A stretch of DNA of 64,000 nt from Sphingomonas echinoides ATCC 14820 (GTDB lineage: Bacteria > Pseudomonadota > Alphaproteobacteria > Sphingomonadales > Sphingomonadaceae): NCBI RefSeq assembly GCF_000241465.1, contig NZ_JH584235.1:2476779-2540778 (forward strand). Reading direction: 5' to 3'. A program made the translations under genes and the position numbers. The notes under the pieces were generated by a model. It saw only the letters and a program-made list of their open reading frames with translations. It was not told the DNA's origin and did not search any database. Shown one piece after another: positions 25,501 to 34,369 of this stretch. Numbering within the stretch: the first letter of the stretch is position 1; each line of letters opens with the position of its first letter.

Positions 25501-25510
25501 ACCGCTCACC

Positions 25511-25548
25511 AAAAACCCCCGGGCCGCCGCTGCGACCCGGGGGTTTTT
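25511..25548. terminator. bidirectional rho-independent terminator
   Basis: AAAAACCCCCGGG and CCCGGGGGTTTTT form a perfect 13-base inverted repeat with a 12-base loop. The A- and T-runs lie on the outer ends, so it can terminate both ompW (plus) and the universal stress protein gene (minus). Confidence 0.92.
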
Positions 25549-25553
25549 GTTGG

Positions 25554-26357
25554 TCAATGCGCCAGCAGAATCGGTACCGGGCAATCCTCGAGCAGCCGCC
25601 GCGTAACCCCGCCAAACAAGGCCTCGGTCAGGCGCGCATGGCCAAACCCGCCCATCACCAGATAGTCGGCGGCCTGATTGCCGATTTCCTTCAGGATCAC
25701 CGTGCTTGCGCTATTGCCGCCTGCAGACAGCGTGCTGATCACCGGTTTGACGCCATGCCGCGAAAGGTAAGTGGCAGCGTCGCTTGCGGGCAGCGCAACG
25801 GAGCCGTCGTCAATCTCGAGCAACGTCACCGATGTGGCGAGCTGCAGCAGCGGGACGGCGGCGCGGAGTGCGGCTTCCGCTTCGGGCGAGCCATCCCATG
25901 CCACCACCGCCGTGCCGGTGAGATTGAGGCCGATAGCGCTTTCAGGCACGGCGAGGATGGGCCGGTTGGTGCGGATCAGCAGTTCGCCGGGCAAATTCGC
26001 CATGTCATGCGTTGCAAAACTCGGGAGTTTTGCGCTGACCACGATGAGATCGCTAAGCCGCGCTGCCCGCACGACTTGATCGCCGAGATTACCGGCGACA
26101 TCGATCCAATCCCAGGGCACGTCCTCATGCGCCAGGCGCGGCTCGATCCGTTTGCGGTTGCGGGCTTCGGCCGCGCGCTCGTCCTCCATCAGCAGGGCGG
26201 CACCACCCAGCGATACGTAATCGTCCATCACCTCGGGCGCGATCGACACGTCGAGACAGGTGAGATGGCCGCGCAGCCCGCGGGCCAAGTCGAGCGCCAC
26301 TTGCAGGCGGCCTTCTTGCCCGGAATCATCGTGTACCAGCAGTAGGATGCTTTTCAT
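25554..26357 (-). CDS. universal stress protein (two UspA domains)
   Basis: A 267-residue protein made of two UspA-like halves. The first starts MKSILLLVHDDSGQEG. The second (about 145-267) has GTAVVAWDGSPEAEAALRAA and the ATP-binding GGFGHARLTEALFGGVTRRLL. Such tandem Usp proteins are common in low-oxygen regulons, which fits the neighbouring hemN and cyd genes, although its own function is unknown. The ATG at 26357 is chosen over upstream codons because the first beta strand begins there. Confidence 0.9.
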   Translation of the reverse strand: MKSILLLVHDDSGQEGRLQVALDLARGLRGHLTCLDVSIAPEVMDDYVSLGGAALLMEDERAAEARNRKRIEPRLAHEDVPWDWIDVAGNLGDQVVRAARLSDLIVVSAKLPSFATHDMANLPGELLIRTNRPILAVPESAIGLNLTGTAVVAWDGSPEAEAALRAAVPLLQLATSVTLLEIDDGSVALPASDAATYLSRHGVKPVISTLSAGGNSASTVILKEIGNQAADYLVMGGFGHARLTEALFGGVTRRLLEDCPVPILLAH

Positions 26358-26434
26358 CGATCGGCTCCTCGGATTGAGAGGGGCCAGGATCGGGCGATCA
26401 CGATTCCCGAACAATGCGTAGCTTTACGGACCGG

Positions 26435-27790
26435 TCAAACCGCCTTGCTGAAACGCCCTTCGCGCGCTTGGAGGGCTGTGTCGAACACCGAGGCGATCAG
26501 CCGCGCATAGGGGCGGCCCACCGGGTTGATCGTCACGGCGGTTCCCCGCCGCTCGACCAGACCCAGGTCAGCGAACGCGAGCAGGCGGTCAATATCCCCA
26601 ATCACGGCGTGGCTGCTTTGGCGGTGTTCGGTGGCGACCTCGGCAACATCGACCCGACCGGTGCAGAGCAGCCGCTCGATCAGCGCGCCGCGCATGCGGT
26701 CCTCCGGCGTGCGCAGCAAACCGCGCGTCCCCATCAATAATCCGTTGGTGGCACCGACGCGGTAGCTGCCGACATGCTTCTCATTTTGCAGGAAAAACCC
26801 GTCAAACTGGCTGATCGCGGATGCGCCAAGGCCAATCAACGTGGTCGCGCGATCATCGGTGAAGCCCTGGAAATTACGGCGTAGCGTGCCCTCGTGCGCG
26901 GCGCGGGCAAGCGTATCCTCAGGGCGCGCGAAATGATCGAAACCGATCGATTCAAATCCCGCTTCGACCAGCAGATCATGCGCCAACGCGCTTTGCCAGA
27001 AACGCGCCTCGGCATCGGGCAGGAGCGAATCATCGATCCGGCGCTGGCGCGGCAGCAGCTGCGGCATATGCGCATAACCGAACATCGCCACCCGATCGGG
27101 CGCTAACAACAAGGCAGCAGCGATCGTTGCCGCAATATCGTCGAGCGTCTGGTCGGGCAGGCCATACATCAAATCGAGATTGAAGCGCGTAATCCCGGCA
27201 CGGCGGGCATCGGCCATCGCCTGGGCAATCTGACGCCAGGGCTGCAACCGCCCGATCTTGGCCTGAACGTGCGGCGAAAAGGTCTGCGCGCCGATGCTGA
27301 GGCGGGAGACTCCGGCTGCGGCATAGCTCTGCGCGGTCTCTTCTGAAAAATGCCGGGGGTCGATTTCGACCGCCCATTCGGCGTCGTCCGCGATCGCAAA
27401 ATGCCGCCGCAAGGTGGCGCTGAGCGCAAGAAAGGCGCTCGGTGCCATCGCGTTGGGGCTGCCGCCGCCGAAATGCAAAGACCCGACCGGGGCGCGGAGC
27501 GTGCGGCCGACGCGCGCGATTTCCTGCTCAAGCGCGGCGAGATAGCTGTCCATCCGCTCGGGACGGCCAAGCGCCCCGGTGTTGCAGCCGCAATACCAGC
27601 AGATTTCGTGGCAATAGGGGATGTGCAGATAGAGCGAAACCGGCGTCTCGACAGCCACGCTGGCGAGGGCCGCCCCATGCACATCGGGCAGCGGCGCGAA
27701 CGCGGCTGCGGTCGGATAGCTGGTGTAGCGCGGGACCGTGCGCGCGGCCAGATCGGGAAAATAGCGGTGCATGGTGGCGGCAGCGTGCAT
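26435..27790 (-). CDS. hemN: oxygen-independent coproporphyrinogen III oxidase
   Basis: Radical-SAM enzyme that converts coproporphyrinogen III to protoporphyrinogen IX without oxygen. The cluster motif CHEICWYC (CxxxCxxC) is followed by the HemN-specific GCNTG, FGGGSPNAM and ARFERG-like segments, and the N-terminal YFPDLAARTVPRYTSYPTA is diagnostic. Length is 451 aa from the ATG at 27790, supported by a GAAGGG ribosome-binding site eight bases upstream; Met7 is a possible shorter start. It supplies heme under low oxygen, matching the adjacent bd oxidase. An FNR/FixK-like site lies 20 bases upstream. Confidence 0.95.
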   Translation of the reverse strand: MHAAATMHRYFPDLAARTVPRYTSYPTAAAFAPLPDVHGAALASVAVETPVSLYLHIPYCHEICWYCGCNTGALGRPERMDSYLAALEQEIARVGRTLRAPVGSLHFGGGSPNAMAPSAFLALSATLRRHFAIADDAEWAVEIDPRHFSEETAQSYAAAGVSRLSIGAQTFSPHVQAKIGRLQPWRQIAQAMADARRAGITRFNLDLMYGLPDQTLDDIAATIAAALLLAPDRVAMFGYAHMPQLLPRQRRIDDSLLPDAEARFWQSALAHDLLVEAGFESIGFDHFARPEDTLARAAHEGTLRRNFQGFTDDRATTLIGLGASAISQFDGFFLQNEKHVGSYRVGATNGLLMGTRGLLRTPEDRMRGALIERLLCTGRVDVAEVATEHRQSSHAVIGDIDRLLAFADLGLVERRGTAVTINPVGRPYARLIASVFDTALQAREGRFSKAV

Positions 27791-27809
27791 CGGCAATGCC
27801 CTTCAGGAT

Positions 27810-27823
27810 TTGACGGCAATCAA
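27810..27823. promoter_or_regulatory. FNR/FixK-type binding site
   Basis: TTGAC-GGCA-ATCAA, a full TTGA-N6-TCAA inverted repeat matching 9 of 10 FNR/FixK positions. It lies between hemN (minus, start 27790) and the small plus-strand gene at 27884, about 67 bases upstream of the latter, a distance that suits activation. For hemN it is very close to the start codon and could mark a short leader or repression. Confidence 0.6.
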
Positions 27824-27883
27824 GGAAAGCGCAGCTTCCGCGCTGTAGATCGTGCGTTGGGTCATTAAGAACGGGAGAGCGCG

Positions 27884-28000
27884 ATGCTGTCGGACACCTG
27901 GTTTCTCGCCCTGGTGGTTGGAGCGACCGCCTGTTTCATGGCGGTCATGCTGTTCGCTTCGGTCAGCGATCGCGATCCCAACCCGCCCGGCACCGAATAA
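27884..28000 (+). CDS. 38-residue single-pass membrane peptide, unknown function
   Basis: Encodes MLSDTWFLALVVGATACFMA followed by VMLFAS and a polar SDRDPNPPGTE tail. It has one hydrophobic segment (about 5-27), a GGGAG ribosome-binding site six bases before the ATG, an FNR/FixK-like site upstream and a strong terminator 24 bases after the stop. These flanks argue for a real gene. I do not recognise a family. Given its place between hemN and cydX it may be a small respiratory or heme-pathway accessory protein (speculative). Confidence 0.55.
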   Translation: MLSDTWFLALVVGATACFMAVMLFASVSDRDPNPPGTE

Positions 28001-28024
28001 CCTCATCGACGCCAGCCTCCCCCT

Positions 28025-28061
28025 GGCCGCTGCGGCATCCCTGCCGCAGCGGCCTTTTTTT
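28025..28061. terminator. rho-independent terminator
   Basis: GGCCGCTGCGGC, a six-base loop, GCCGCAGCGGCC and then seven T residues: a perfect 12-base GC-rich stem. The T-run favours the plus strand (small gene at 27884), but the stem also lies just after the cydX stop and can end the cydABX transcript. Confidence 0.93.
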
Positions 28062-28063
28062 GC

Positions 28064-28168
28064 TCAGGCGTCGCCATCATCGGGCAAGTGGAATTCATGC
28101 CACAAGCCATTGAGGATGCCGAAGCCGACAGCGAGGCCGAGGCCGAGAACCCAGGTGAAATACCACAT
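28064..28168 (-). CDS. cydX: cytochrome bd oxidase small subunit CydX
   Basis: A 34-codon gene directly after cydB. The product starts MWYFTWVLGLGLAVGFGILN and ends with a short acidic tail (PDDGDA). The MWYF(A/T)W-(I/V)LG opening and one membrane helix are the CydX hallmark; in E. coli this subunit packs on CydA and is needed for a stable, active bd complex. It is preceded by a purine-rich AAGGACCG and follows cydB by 17 bases. Too short for ordinary gene callers but well supported by motif and position. Confidence 0.88.
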   Translation of the reverse strand: MWYFTWVLGLGLAVGFGILNGLWHEFHLPDDGDA

Positions 28169-28185
28169 CGATTGCGGTCCTTATC

Positions 28186-29334
28186 TTAGTAGAAATCGTG
28201 GCTGGCGGCGATCTCGCGTTCGCTCACCCGACCGAACATCACGCGGTACGCCCAGGCGGTGTAAGCGAGCACGATCGGCAGCAAGACGACCGTCACGATC
28301 ACCATCAGGAACAGCGTCGATTCACTCGATGAGGCGTTCCACACCGTCAGGCTGGAATGGGCATCGATGCTCGATGGCAGGATGAAGGGGAACATCGACA
28401 GCCCGACCGTTGCGATGATGCCGGCGGCCGAAAGCGTCGATCCGGCAAAGGCGGCTGGCTCGCTTTTCCCGCGAATGCCGACCAGCGCCAGCGCCGCGCC
28501 GACAAAGCCGAGGACGGGGGCCACCAGCATCCACGGATGCGCCGCGTAATTGCCAAGCCATGCGCCGCCCGATGCGACCGATGTCGAGCGCAGCGGGTTG
28601 GACGGGCCACTTGGATCAACCGCAGAGGTCAGTTCGAAGCCCATGCCGCCGCGCGCAACGAACAGACCGCCCAGCGCGAACAGCACGATCGAGGCGATCG
28701 CCGCGCCCGTCCCATATACGCGCGCCCGGTCTTGCACCGCGCCGCGCTCGACCTTCATTGCGAGCCATGCGCTGCCATGCAGCACCAGCATCGCCACCGA
28801 CAACAGGCCACACAGGAGGGTGAAGGGCGTGAACAGGCCGAGCAGGCCGCCTTCATAGCTGGCGCGCATGTCGCTATCGATGCGGAATGGCGCGCCTTGC
28901 AGGACATTGCCGACCGCAACGCCGAACACCAAAGCGGGAACGAAACCGCCCACGAACAACGCCCAGTCCCAACCGGCCCGCCACGCGCGGCCTGGCCGTT
29001 TTGAGCGATATTTGAACCCGACCGGGCGCAGGATCAGCGCGGCCAGCACAAGGAACATCGCGAGGTAGAAGCCCGAAAAGCTGATCGCATAGACATAGGG
29101 CCAGGCGGCGAAGATCGCGCCGCCGCCGAGGATGAACCACACTTGGTTGCCCTCCCAGGTCGGCGCGATGGTATTGATCGTCATGCGACGCTCGCCATCG
29201 GTCCGCGCGACAAAGGGCAGCAAGGCGGCAACGCCCAGATCGAACCCGTCGGTCAGCGCGAAGCCGATCAGCAATATTCCCAGCAGCGCCCACCAGATCA
29301 GGCGCAAGGTTTCATAGTCGAATAGATGCATCAT
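28186..29334 (-). CDS. cydB: cytochrome bd ubiquinol oxidase subunit II
   Basis: A 382-residue membrane subunit of the high-affinity quinol oxidase, with about eight or nine transmembrane helices. The start MMHLFDYETLRLIWWALLGILL is typical, as is GFDLGVAALLPFVARTDGERR. The conserved PTWEGNQVWFILGGGA lies in the first third. A GAGGAG ribosome-binding site supports either of two adjacent ATGs (29334 or 29331). It is eight bases after cydA and 17 bases before cydX, one operon. Confidence 0.96.
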   Translation of the reverse strand: MMHLFDYETLRLIWWALLGILLIGFALTDGFDLGVAALLPFVARTDGERRMTINTIAPTWEGNQVWFILGGGAIFAAWPYVYAISFSGFYLAMFLVLAALILRPVGFKYRSKRPGRAWRAGWDWALFVGGFVPALVFGVAVGNVLQGAPFRIDSDMRASYEGGLLGLFTPFTLLCGLLSVAMLVLHGSAWLAMKVERGAVQDRARVYGTGAAIASIVLFALGGLFVARGGMGFELTSAVDPSGPSNPLRSTSVASGGAWLGNYAAHPWMLVAPVLGFVGAALALVGIRGKSEPAAFAGSTLSAAGIIATVGLSMFPFILPSSIDAHSSLTVWNASSSESTLFLMVIVTVVLLPIVLAYTAWAYRVMFGRVSEREIAASHDFY

Positions 29335-29342
29335 CGTGCTCC

Positions 29343-30914
29343 TCAGGCAGCGCGGGCCAGGGCGGGCGTGTCGGTGGGTTGCGGTGCGGTCTCGAGCGGG
29401 TCTTCGACCGGCCCATGCGCGATTGTTGCCAGGATCAGGCGCACTTCGATCACGGCAAGCGTTCCGTATAGCGCGGTAAAGCCGATGATCGTCGTCCACA
29501 GCATCGCTGGGGTCAGCGTGGAATTGGCGAGGAAGGTCGGCAGGACACCATCAATCGCCCAGGGCTGGCGGCCGAGTTCGGCGGTCACCCAACCCAGCTC
29601 GATCGCAATCCACGGCAGCGGGATGGCCCAGAGCGCGAACCGCTGGAACCAGCGTGCCGTCATGTGCAGACGCAGGCTGGCGAGGAGGAAGGCGGTGGCA
29701 AACAGCGCGATCATCAGGAAGCCGATTCCGGCCATGATGCGGAACGTCCAGAACATCACCGGCACGCTTGGCACCACGTCCCACGCGGTCGAGGCGATCA
29801 GCGCGGGGCTGGCCTTGCCGGGGTCGGCGATATGCGCCTTCAGCAACAAGGCATAGCCAAGGTTGTTGCGGTGCGCTTCGAACACGGTGCGCGCCGTGCG
29901 ATCGGTCGGGTTGCGCTTCAGCACGTCGAGCGCGCGATAGGCGATCACCCCGGATTCGATCCGTTCCTGCGCCTTCAGCACCAGCTCGGACATGCCGGTG
30001 ACTTCCTTGTCGACGCTGCGCGTCGCGATCAGGCCGAGCACCCACGGAACCTTGACGGCATAGCGCGTGGTGCGGGTGCTGGTGTCGGGCAAGCCGAACA
30101 GCGTGATCCCTGCGGGGGCCGCTTCGGTGTGCCACTCCGCCTCGATCGCGGCGAGCTTCATCTTCTGGTTGTCGGTCAGCGTGTAGCCGCTCTCGTCACC
30201 CAGCACGACCACCGACAGCGACGACGCGAGACCGAACGCGGCGGCGACGACGAAGGAGCGGCGGGCGACCGCAGTCCATTTCCCGCGCAGCAGATAAAAA
30301 GACGAAACCCCCAGCACGACGAGCGACGCGACGACATAGCCCGCGCTGACGGTGTGGACGAACTTTGCCTGGGCGACGGGATTGAACAGCACCGCGCCAA
30401 AGTCGGTCACTTCCATCCGCATCGTGTCGGGGTTGAAGGCCGAGCCGACCGGATTCTGCATCCAGCCATTGGCGATGAGAATCCACAGTGCCGAAATATT
30501 GGTGCCGACCGCGACCATGAAGGTCACCGCCAGATGTCCAAGCCGGGACAGTCGGTCCCAGCCAAAAAACATCAATCCGACGAAGGTCGCCTCAAGGAAA
30601 AAGGCCATCAGTCCTTCGATCGCCAGCGGTGCCCCGAAAATGTCGCCGACATAATGCGAGAAATACGACCAGTTGGTGCCGAATTCGAACTCCATGGTCA
30701 GGCCGGTGGCGACGCCGAGAACGAAGTTGATCCCGAAGATTTTTCCCCAGAATCGGGTGATTTCGCGCCAGATCGCGCGCCCCGTCATCACATAGATCGC
30801 CTCCATGATGACGAGCATGAAGCTCATGCCGAGCGTCAGCGGTACGAACAGGAAATGATACAGTGCGGTTAGCGCGAATTGCAGCCGCGACAGATCGACG
30901 ACACCTATATCCAT
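29343..30914 (-). CDS. cydA: cytochrome bd ubiquinol oxidase subunit I
   Basis: A 523-residue heme-bearing subunit. His20 in LTALYHFLFVPLTLG corresponds to the high-spin heme ligand, and His in KFVHTVSAGYV to a low-spin heme b558 ligand. The Glu-rich EFEFGTNWSYFSHYVGD and GRQPWAI motifs are present. The quinol-binding Q-loop region is the short type. bd oxidases reduce oxygen to water with very high affinity and resist nitric oxide, cyanide and peroxide. The ATG at 30914 opens MDIGVVDLSRLQFALTA; upstream codons are unrelated. Divergent from cydD across 136 bases. Confidence 0.97.
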   Translation of the reverse strand: MDIGVVDLSRLQFALTALYHFLFVPLTLGMSFMLVIMEAIYVMTGRAIWREITRFWGKIFGINFVLGVATGLTMEFEFGTNWSYFSHYVGDIFGAPLAIEGLMAFFLEATFVGLMFFGWDRLSRLGHLAVTFMVAVGTNISALWILIANGWMQNPVGSAFNPDTMRMEVTDFGAVLFNPVAQAKFVHTVSAGYVVASLVVLGVSSFYLLRGKWTAVARRSFVVAAAFGLASSLSVVVLGDESGYTLTDNQKMKLAAIEAEWHTEAAPAGITLFGLPDTSTRTTRYAVKVPWVLGLIATRSVDKEVTGMSELVLKAQERIESGVIAYRALDVLKRNPTDRTARTVFEAHRNNLGYALLLKAHIADPGKASPALIASTAWDVVPSVPVMFWTFRIMAGIGFLMIALFATAFLLASLRLHMTARWFQRFALWAIPLPWIAIELGWVTAELGRQPWAIDGVLPTFLANSTLTPAMLWTTIIGFTALYGTLAVIEVRLILATIAHGPVEDPLETAPQPTDTPALARAA

Positions 30915-31050
30915 GCGTGTATCTCCATCATCGTCGGTCGACGGCGCAGCTTCTCGGCACCGACGGGGGCCTTCAACCGGAATGCGGTTTAGCAGAGTAT
31001 TGGGATTAGTACGTATTCGAGACGGTACGGTCGGGCGTATAGGCGGCGCT

Positions 31051-32715
31051 ATGGCTGCGACGACCCAAAACGCCCGCGCTGGTGCGCACCCCGTGCGGCG
31101 GGGCCGACCGACGGCCCTGGCGGTGGGCAGCGCTGCGCGCGGATCGACCGTGCTTCTCTTGGGCGATGCGGTGGCGGCCATTCTGTTTGCCGCCGGGATT
31201 GCAGGAGGCGTTGCCGCCCTGGCGCGGGGCATGCCGGCATGGCCCTGGGCGCTGCTGATGGTGGTGGCAGGATCGGCGCGCGCGGCGGCGCTGTGGGGAT
31301 CGCTGCGGCTGGGCAGTCGCGCGGCGGCGACCGCCAAATCCGCGCTCCGGCGGACCGCCGCACGGGCCGCGCTGCGGCGCCCGAGCGGGAGCGGATCGGT
31401 TGGCGCATTGCTCGGCGCGGTGGTGGATGAGGTCGAGGCGATCGACGGCTATATTGCGCGCTTCCTGCCTGCGCGGCAGGCGGCGGCGCTCGCACCGATG
31501 ATCGTGCTGGCGGCGATTGCGCTGGCCAGTCCGGTCGCGGCACTGATCCTGCTCGGCACGCTGATCCCCTTCATCGGGGCGATGGTGCTCGCGGGCGGTG
31601 CCGCTGCCGATCAGTCGCGGCGACAGTTCGACGCCTTGGCGCGGTTATCGGGCCTGTTCGCCGATCGCGTCCGTGGTTTGCCGGTGATCCTCGCCTTTCA
31701 GGGGGAGGCGCGCGAGACCGAGCGCCTGGGCCAGGCCGCGCGCGAGGTCGCAGCGCGGACGATGCGGGTGTTGCGCGTCGCTTTCCTGTCTTCGGCGTCG
31801 CTGGAATTTTTCGCGGCGCTGTCGGTGGCGTTGGTCGCGGTCTATGCCGGGTTTGCGTTGCTCGGGCAGTTGCCCTTCCACGCTCCCGAACAGCTCGATC
31901 TGGTGCGCGCCTTTTTCGTGCTGGCGCTCGCCCCCGAATTCTATGCGCCGATGCGCCGCCTCGCCGCTGCCTATCATGATCGACAGATGGCCGAGACCGC
32001 CAGTGCGCGGCTGGCCGCGCTCGATGCGGCGGGCACGCCGCCCGTCGGGGAAGGTCTTGCGGTGGTGGCAGCCCCGGCGATCGTGTTCGACCACGTCACC
32101 ATTCGCTACCCCGGGGAGGACCGCGATGCGGTCGGCGATGTGTTGATCGAGGTTCGGCCGGGCGAGATCATCGCGCTGGTCGGTCCGTCGGGCAGCGGCA
32201 AAAGCAGCGTGCTGCACCTGTTGCTGGGGCTCGTCCCGGCGCAGGAGGGGCGGGTTACGGTCAATGGCGCGCCGCTGAAGGAGATTGGCAGCGTCGCTCC
32301 GTTCGCCGCCTGGGCAGGGCAGGCTCCGGTGCTGCTCGCCGGTTCGATTGCCGACAATATCCGGCTTGGCCGCGCGGATGCGGCACCCGCCGAGGTCGCG
32401 GCGGTCGCCGCGGCGGTTGGGCTGGAGGGTGCCCTGACGCGGCGCGTCGGCGGGCTTGAGGAGCGGCTCGATCATCGCGGTGGCGGTTTGTCGGGTGGCG
32501 AGCGTCGCCGCGTCGCCTTGGCGCGGGCGCTTTTGAAGGACGCGCCGCTGCTGTTGCTGGACGAACCGACCGCGCATCTCGACGCTGCGGCGGAGGCTGC
32601 GTTGATCGCGGTGATTGCGCGCGCTTGTGTCGGACGGACCGTTATCATCGCCACGCATAGCACCGCGCTGGCCGCGATTGCCGATCGCGTCGTCGATCTC
32701 GGGGCGGCGGCATGA
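31051..32715 (+). CDS. cydD: heterodimeric ABC exporter CydD
   Basis: A 554-residue half-transporter: six-helix membrane domain (about 20-320) then a nucleotide-binding domain with Walker A GPSGSGKSS, signature LSGGERRRVALARAL and Walker B LLLLDEPTAHLD. CydDC exports cysteine/glutathione or handles heme, and is needed to assemble cytochrome bd. Pairing with cydC (four-base overlap) and with divergent cydA fixes the assignment. The start MAATTQNARAG at 31051 follows the divergent promoter region. Confidence 0.92.
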   Translation: MAATTQNARAGAHPVRRGRPTALAVGSAARGSTVLLLGDAVAAILFAAGIAGGVAALARGMPAWPWALLMVVAGSARAAALWGSLRLGSRAAATAKSALRRTAARAALRRPSGSGSVGALLGAVVDEVEAIDGYIARFLPARQAAALAPMIVLAAIALASPVAALILLGTLIPFIGAMVLAGGAAADQSRRQFDALARLSGLFADRVRGLPVILAFQGEARETERLGQAAREVAARTMRVLRVAFLSSASLEFFAALSVALVAVYAGFALLGQLPFHAPEQLDLVRAFFVLALAPEFYAPMRRLAAAYHDRQMAETASARLAALDAAGTPPVGEGLAVVAAPAIVFDHVTIRYPGEDRDAVGDVLIEVRPGEIIALVGPSGSGKSSVLHLLLGLVPAQEGRVTVNGAPLKEIGSVAPFAAWAGQAPVLLAGSIADNIRLGRADAAPAEVAAVAAAVGLEGALTRRVGGLEERLDHRGGGLSGGERRRVALARALLKDAPLLLLDEPTAHLDAAAEAALIAVIARACVGRTVIIATHSTALAAIADRVVDLGAAA

Positions 32716-34328
32716 GCGACGCCCTTGCACGCGTACTGGCGGCGCGCCCCCGCAGCGAAAAGCAACAGGTCCGCCGCGCCGCGCTCTATGCCGCTCTGGT
32801 GGCGGTTGCCTCGGTCGCCTTGCTCGCTTTGTCGGGCTGGTTCCTGACGGCGGCGGCGCTCGCCGCCGGGGCGGGGACGGCCCTGGCATTCAATTACATG
32901 CTGCCGAGCGCCGCGATTCGCTTGTTCGCGATTGTGCGGACCGGTGCGCGCTATGGCGAACGCCTCGCCAGCCATGATGCGGCGCTGTCGGCAATTGCGC
33001 GGGTGCGCCCGGCTTTGTTCGCGGCACTCGCCGCGACGCCGGTTGCGCGGGCGCTGAGCCTGTCGACCGGCGCAGCGTCCACGCGATTGGTGCAGGATGC
33101 GGGCGCAGTGGAGACCGCGCTGGTGCTGCGATCGGGCACGGTCGGGGGTGCCGCCGCGATTCTCTCGGGGCTAGCGTTGGTCGCGCTTGCGGGTCCGCTT
33201 GCGGTCCTTGGCGTCATGGGGGTCGCGGCGTTGCTGATGGCGGTCAGCTGGGCTTTGTCGCGTCAGCTCGAAGACAGCGGGCGCGCGGTACTGCGCGAAG
33301 CGGAATGGCTGAAGGCCCAGACCGCAGCTCTGGTCGAGGGTTCTGCCGAGCTGCGCTGCTATGCGCTGGAAGATTGGGCAGTGGCGCGCATTGTCGATGG
33401 CGGCACGGCCCTCGCCGCGGCACAACAGCGCGACAGCGATGTGCGGGCGGCGATCGAGGTGGCATCGCCGGTTGCCATCGGCGTTGGGGCCGCATTGGCG
33501 TTGGTGTTGGCGGCCCCACACGGGGCGGCGATTGCCGCTTTGGCCGCGCTGGCGGCGGCAATGGCGCTGGATGGATTGGCCCCCGCGATCCGGCACGTCA
33601 CGCAAGCGCACGCCGCGCGCGCCGCTTATGCACGGCTGGGCGCGTTGCTGGATGAAGCCCCTCCGGCCACCCTGCCAGCGGTCTCGCTCGAGCCGGATCT
33701 GGTCCTGTACGGTCGGGCGATTGCGCCACCAGCGCGGATTGCGCTGCGCGGGGTATCGGGTAGCGGCAAGACCAGCTTGGTCGAACGTCTGGTGGGCTTG
33801 CGCCCCGCGATTGCGGGCGAAGTGTCGCTTGGCGGGGTCGATATCGCTTTGCTGCCCGCGAGCACGTTGCGCGCGGCGTTCGCATGGTTACCGCAGGATG
33901 CCGCCTTATTGGCAGGCACCGTGCGCGACATCCTGGTGTTGGGCCGGGCCGACGCCCCCGAAGCCGCGGTGTGGGAGGCGCTGGAGGACGCCGCCTTCGC
34001 CGATCGTGTGCGGGCCATGCCGCACGGGCTCGATAGCTGGATCGGCGACAACGGCGCGAGTCTGTCGGGCGGGGAGCGGCGGCGGCTGGCGCTGGCGCGG
34101 GCCTATTTGAAGCCAGCGCCGTGGCTGCTGCTCGACGAGCCGACCGAGGGCCTCGACACCGCGACGGCGCAGACCGTGATCGCCCGGTTGGACGATCGGT
34201 TGCGGCGGCACGGGCAGGGGTTGCTGATCGTCAGCCATGCGCCCTTGGCGCTGGTGCTGGATGGGGAAATCACGCCGGCTTCGCCGCCCGCCGCAGCCGA
34301 CCATCACAGCGTGCTGTTCGTCGCCTGA
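32712..34328 (+). CDS. cydC: heterodimeric ABC exporter CydC
   Basis: A 538-residue half-transporter, partner of CydD. The membrane domain starts with a hydrophobic ALVAVASVALLALSGWFLTAA, a CydC-like first helix. The ATPase domain has Walker A GVSGSGKTS, signature LSGGERRRLALARA and Walker B LLLDEPTEGLD. The Walker A region lacks a few residues before the P-loop and the NBD is compact compared with CydD, but all catalytic motifs are intact. Translationally coupled to cydD. Confidence 0.92.
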   Translation: MSDALARVLAARPRSEKQQVRRAALYAALVAVASVALLALSGWFLTAAALAAGAGTALAFNYMLPSAAIRLFAIVRTGARYGERLASHDAALSAIARVRPALFAALAATPVARALSLSTGAASTRLVQDAGAVETALVLRSGTVGGAAAILSGLALVALAGPLAVLGVMGVAALLMAVSWALSRQLEDSGRAVLREAEWLKAQTAALVEGSAELRCYALEDWAVARIVDGGTALAAAQQRDSDVRAAIEVASPVAIGVGAALALVLAAPHGAAIAALAALAAAMALDGLAPAIRHVTQAHAARAAYARLGALLDEAPPATLPAVSLEPDLVLYGRAIAPPARIALRGVSGSGKTSLVERLVGLRPAIAGEVSLGGVDIALLPASTLRAAFAWLPQDAALLAGTVRDILVLGRADAPEAAVWEALEDAAFADRVRAMPHGLDSWIGDNGASLSGGERRRLALARAYLKPAPWLLLDEPTEGLDTATAQTVIARLDDRLRRHGQGLLIVSHAPLALVLDGEITPASPPAAADHHSVLFVA

Positions 34329-34369
34329 AATCTCGCTACGGTATCGGTCGCGAGAGGATCGATGACGCG

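Noticed and set aside
30915..31050. FNR/FixK site between cydA and cydD
   Set aside because: Only isolated half-like sequences are present; no TTGA-N6-TCAA arrangement was found on either strand.
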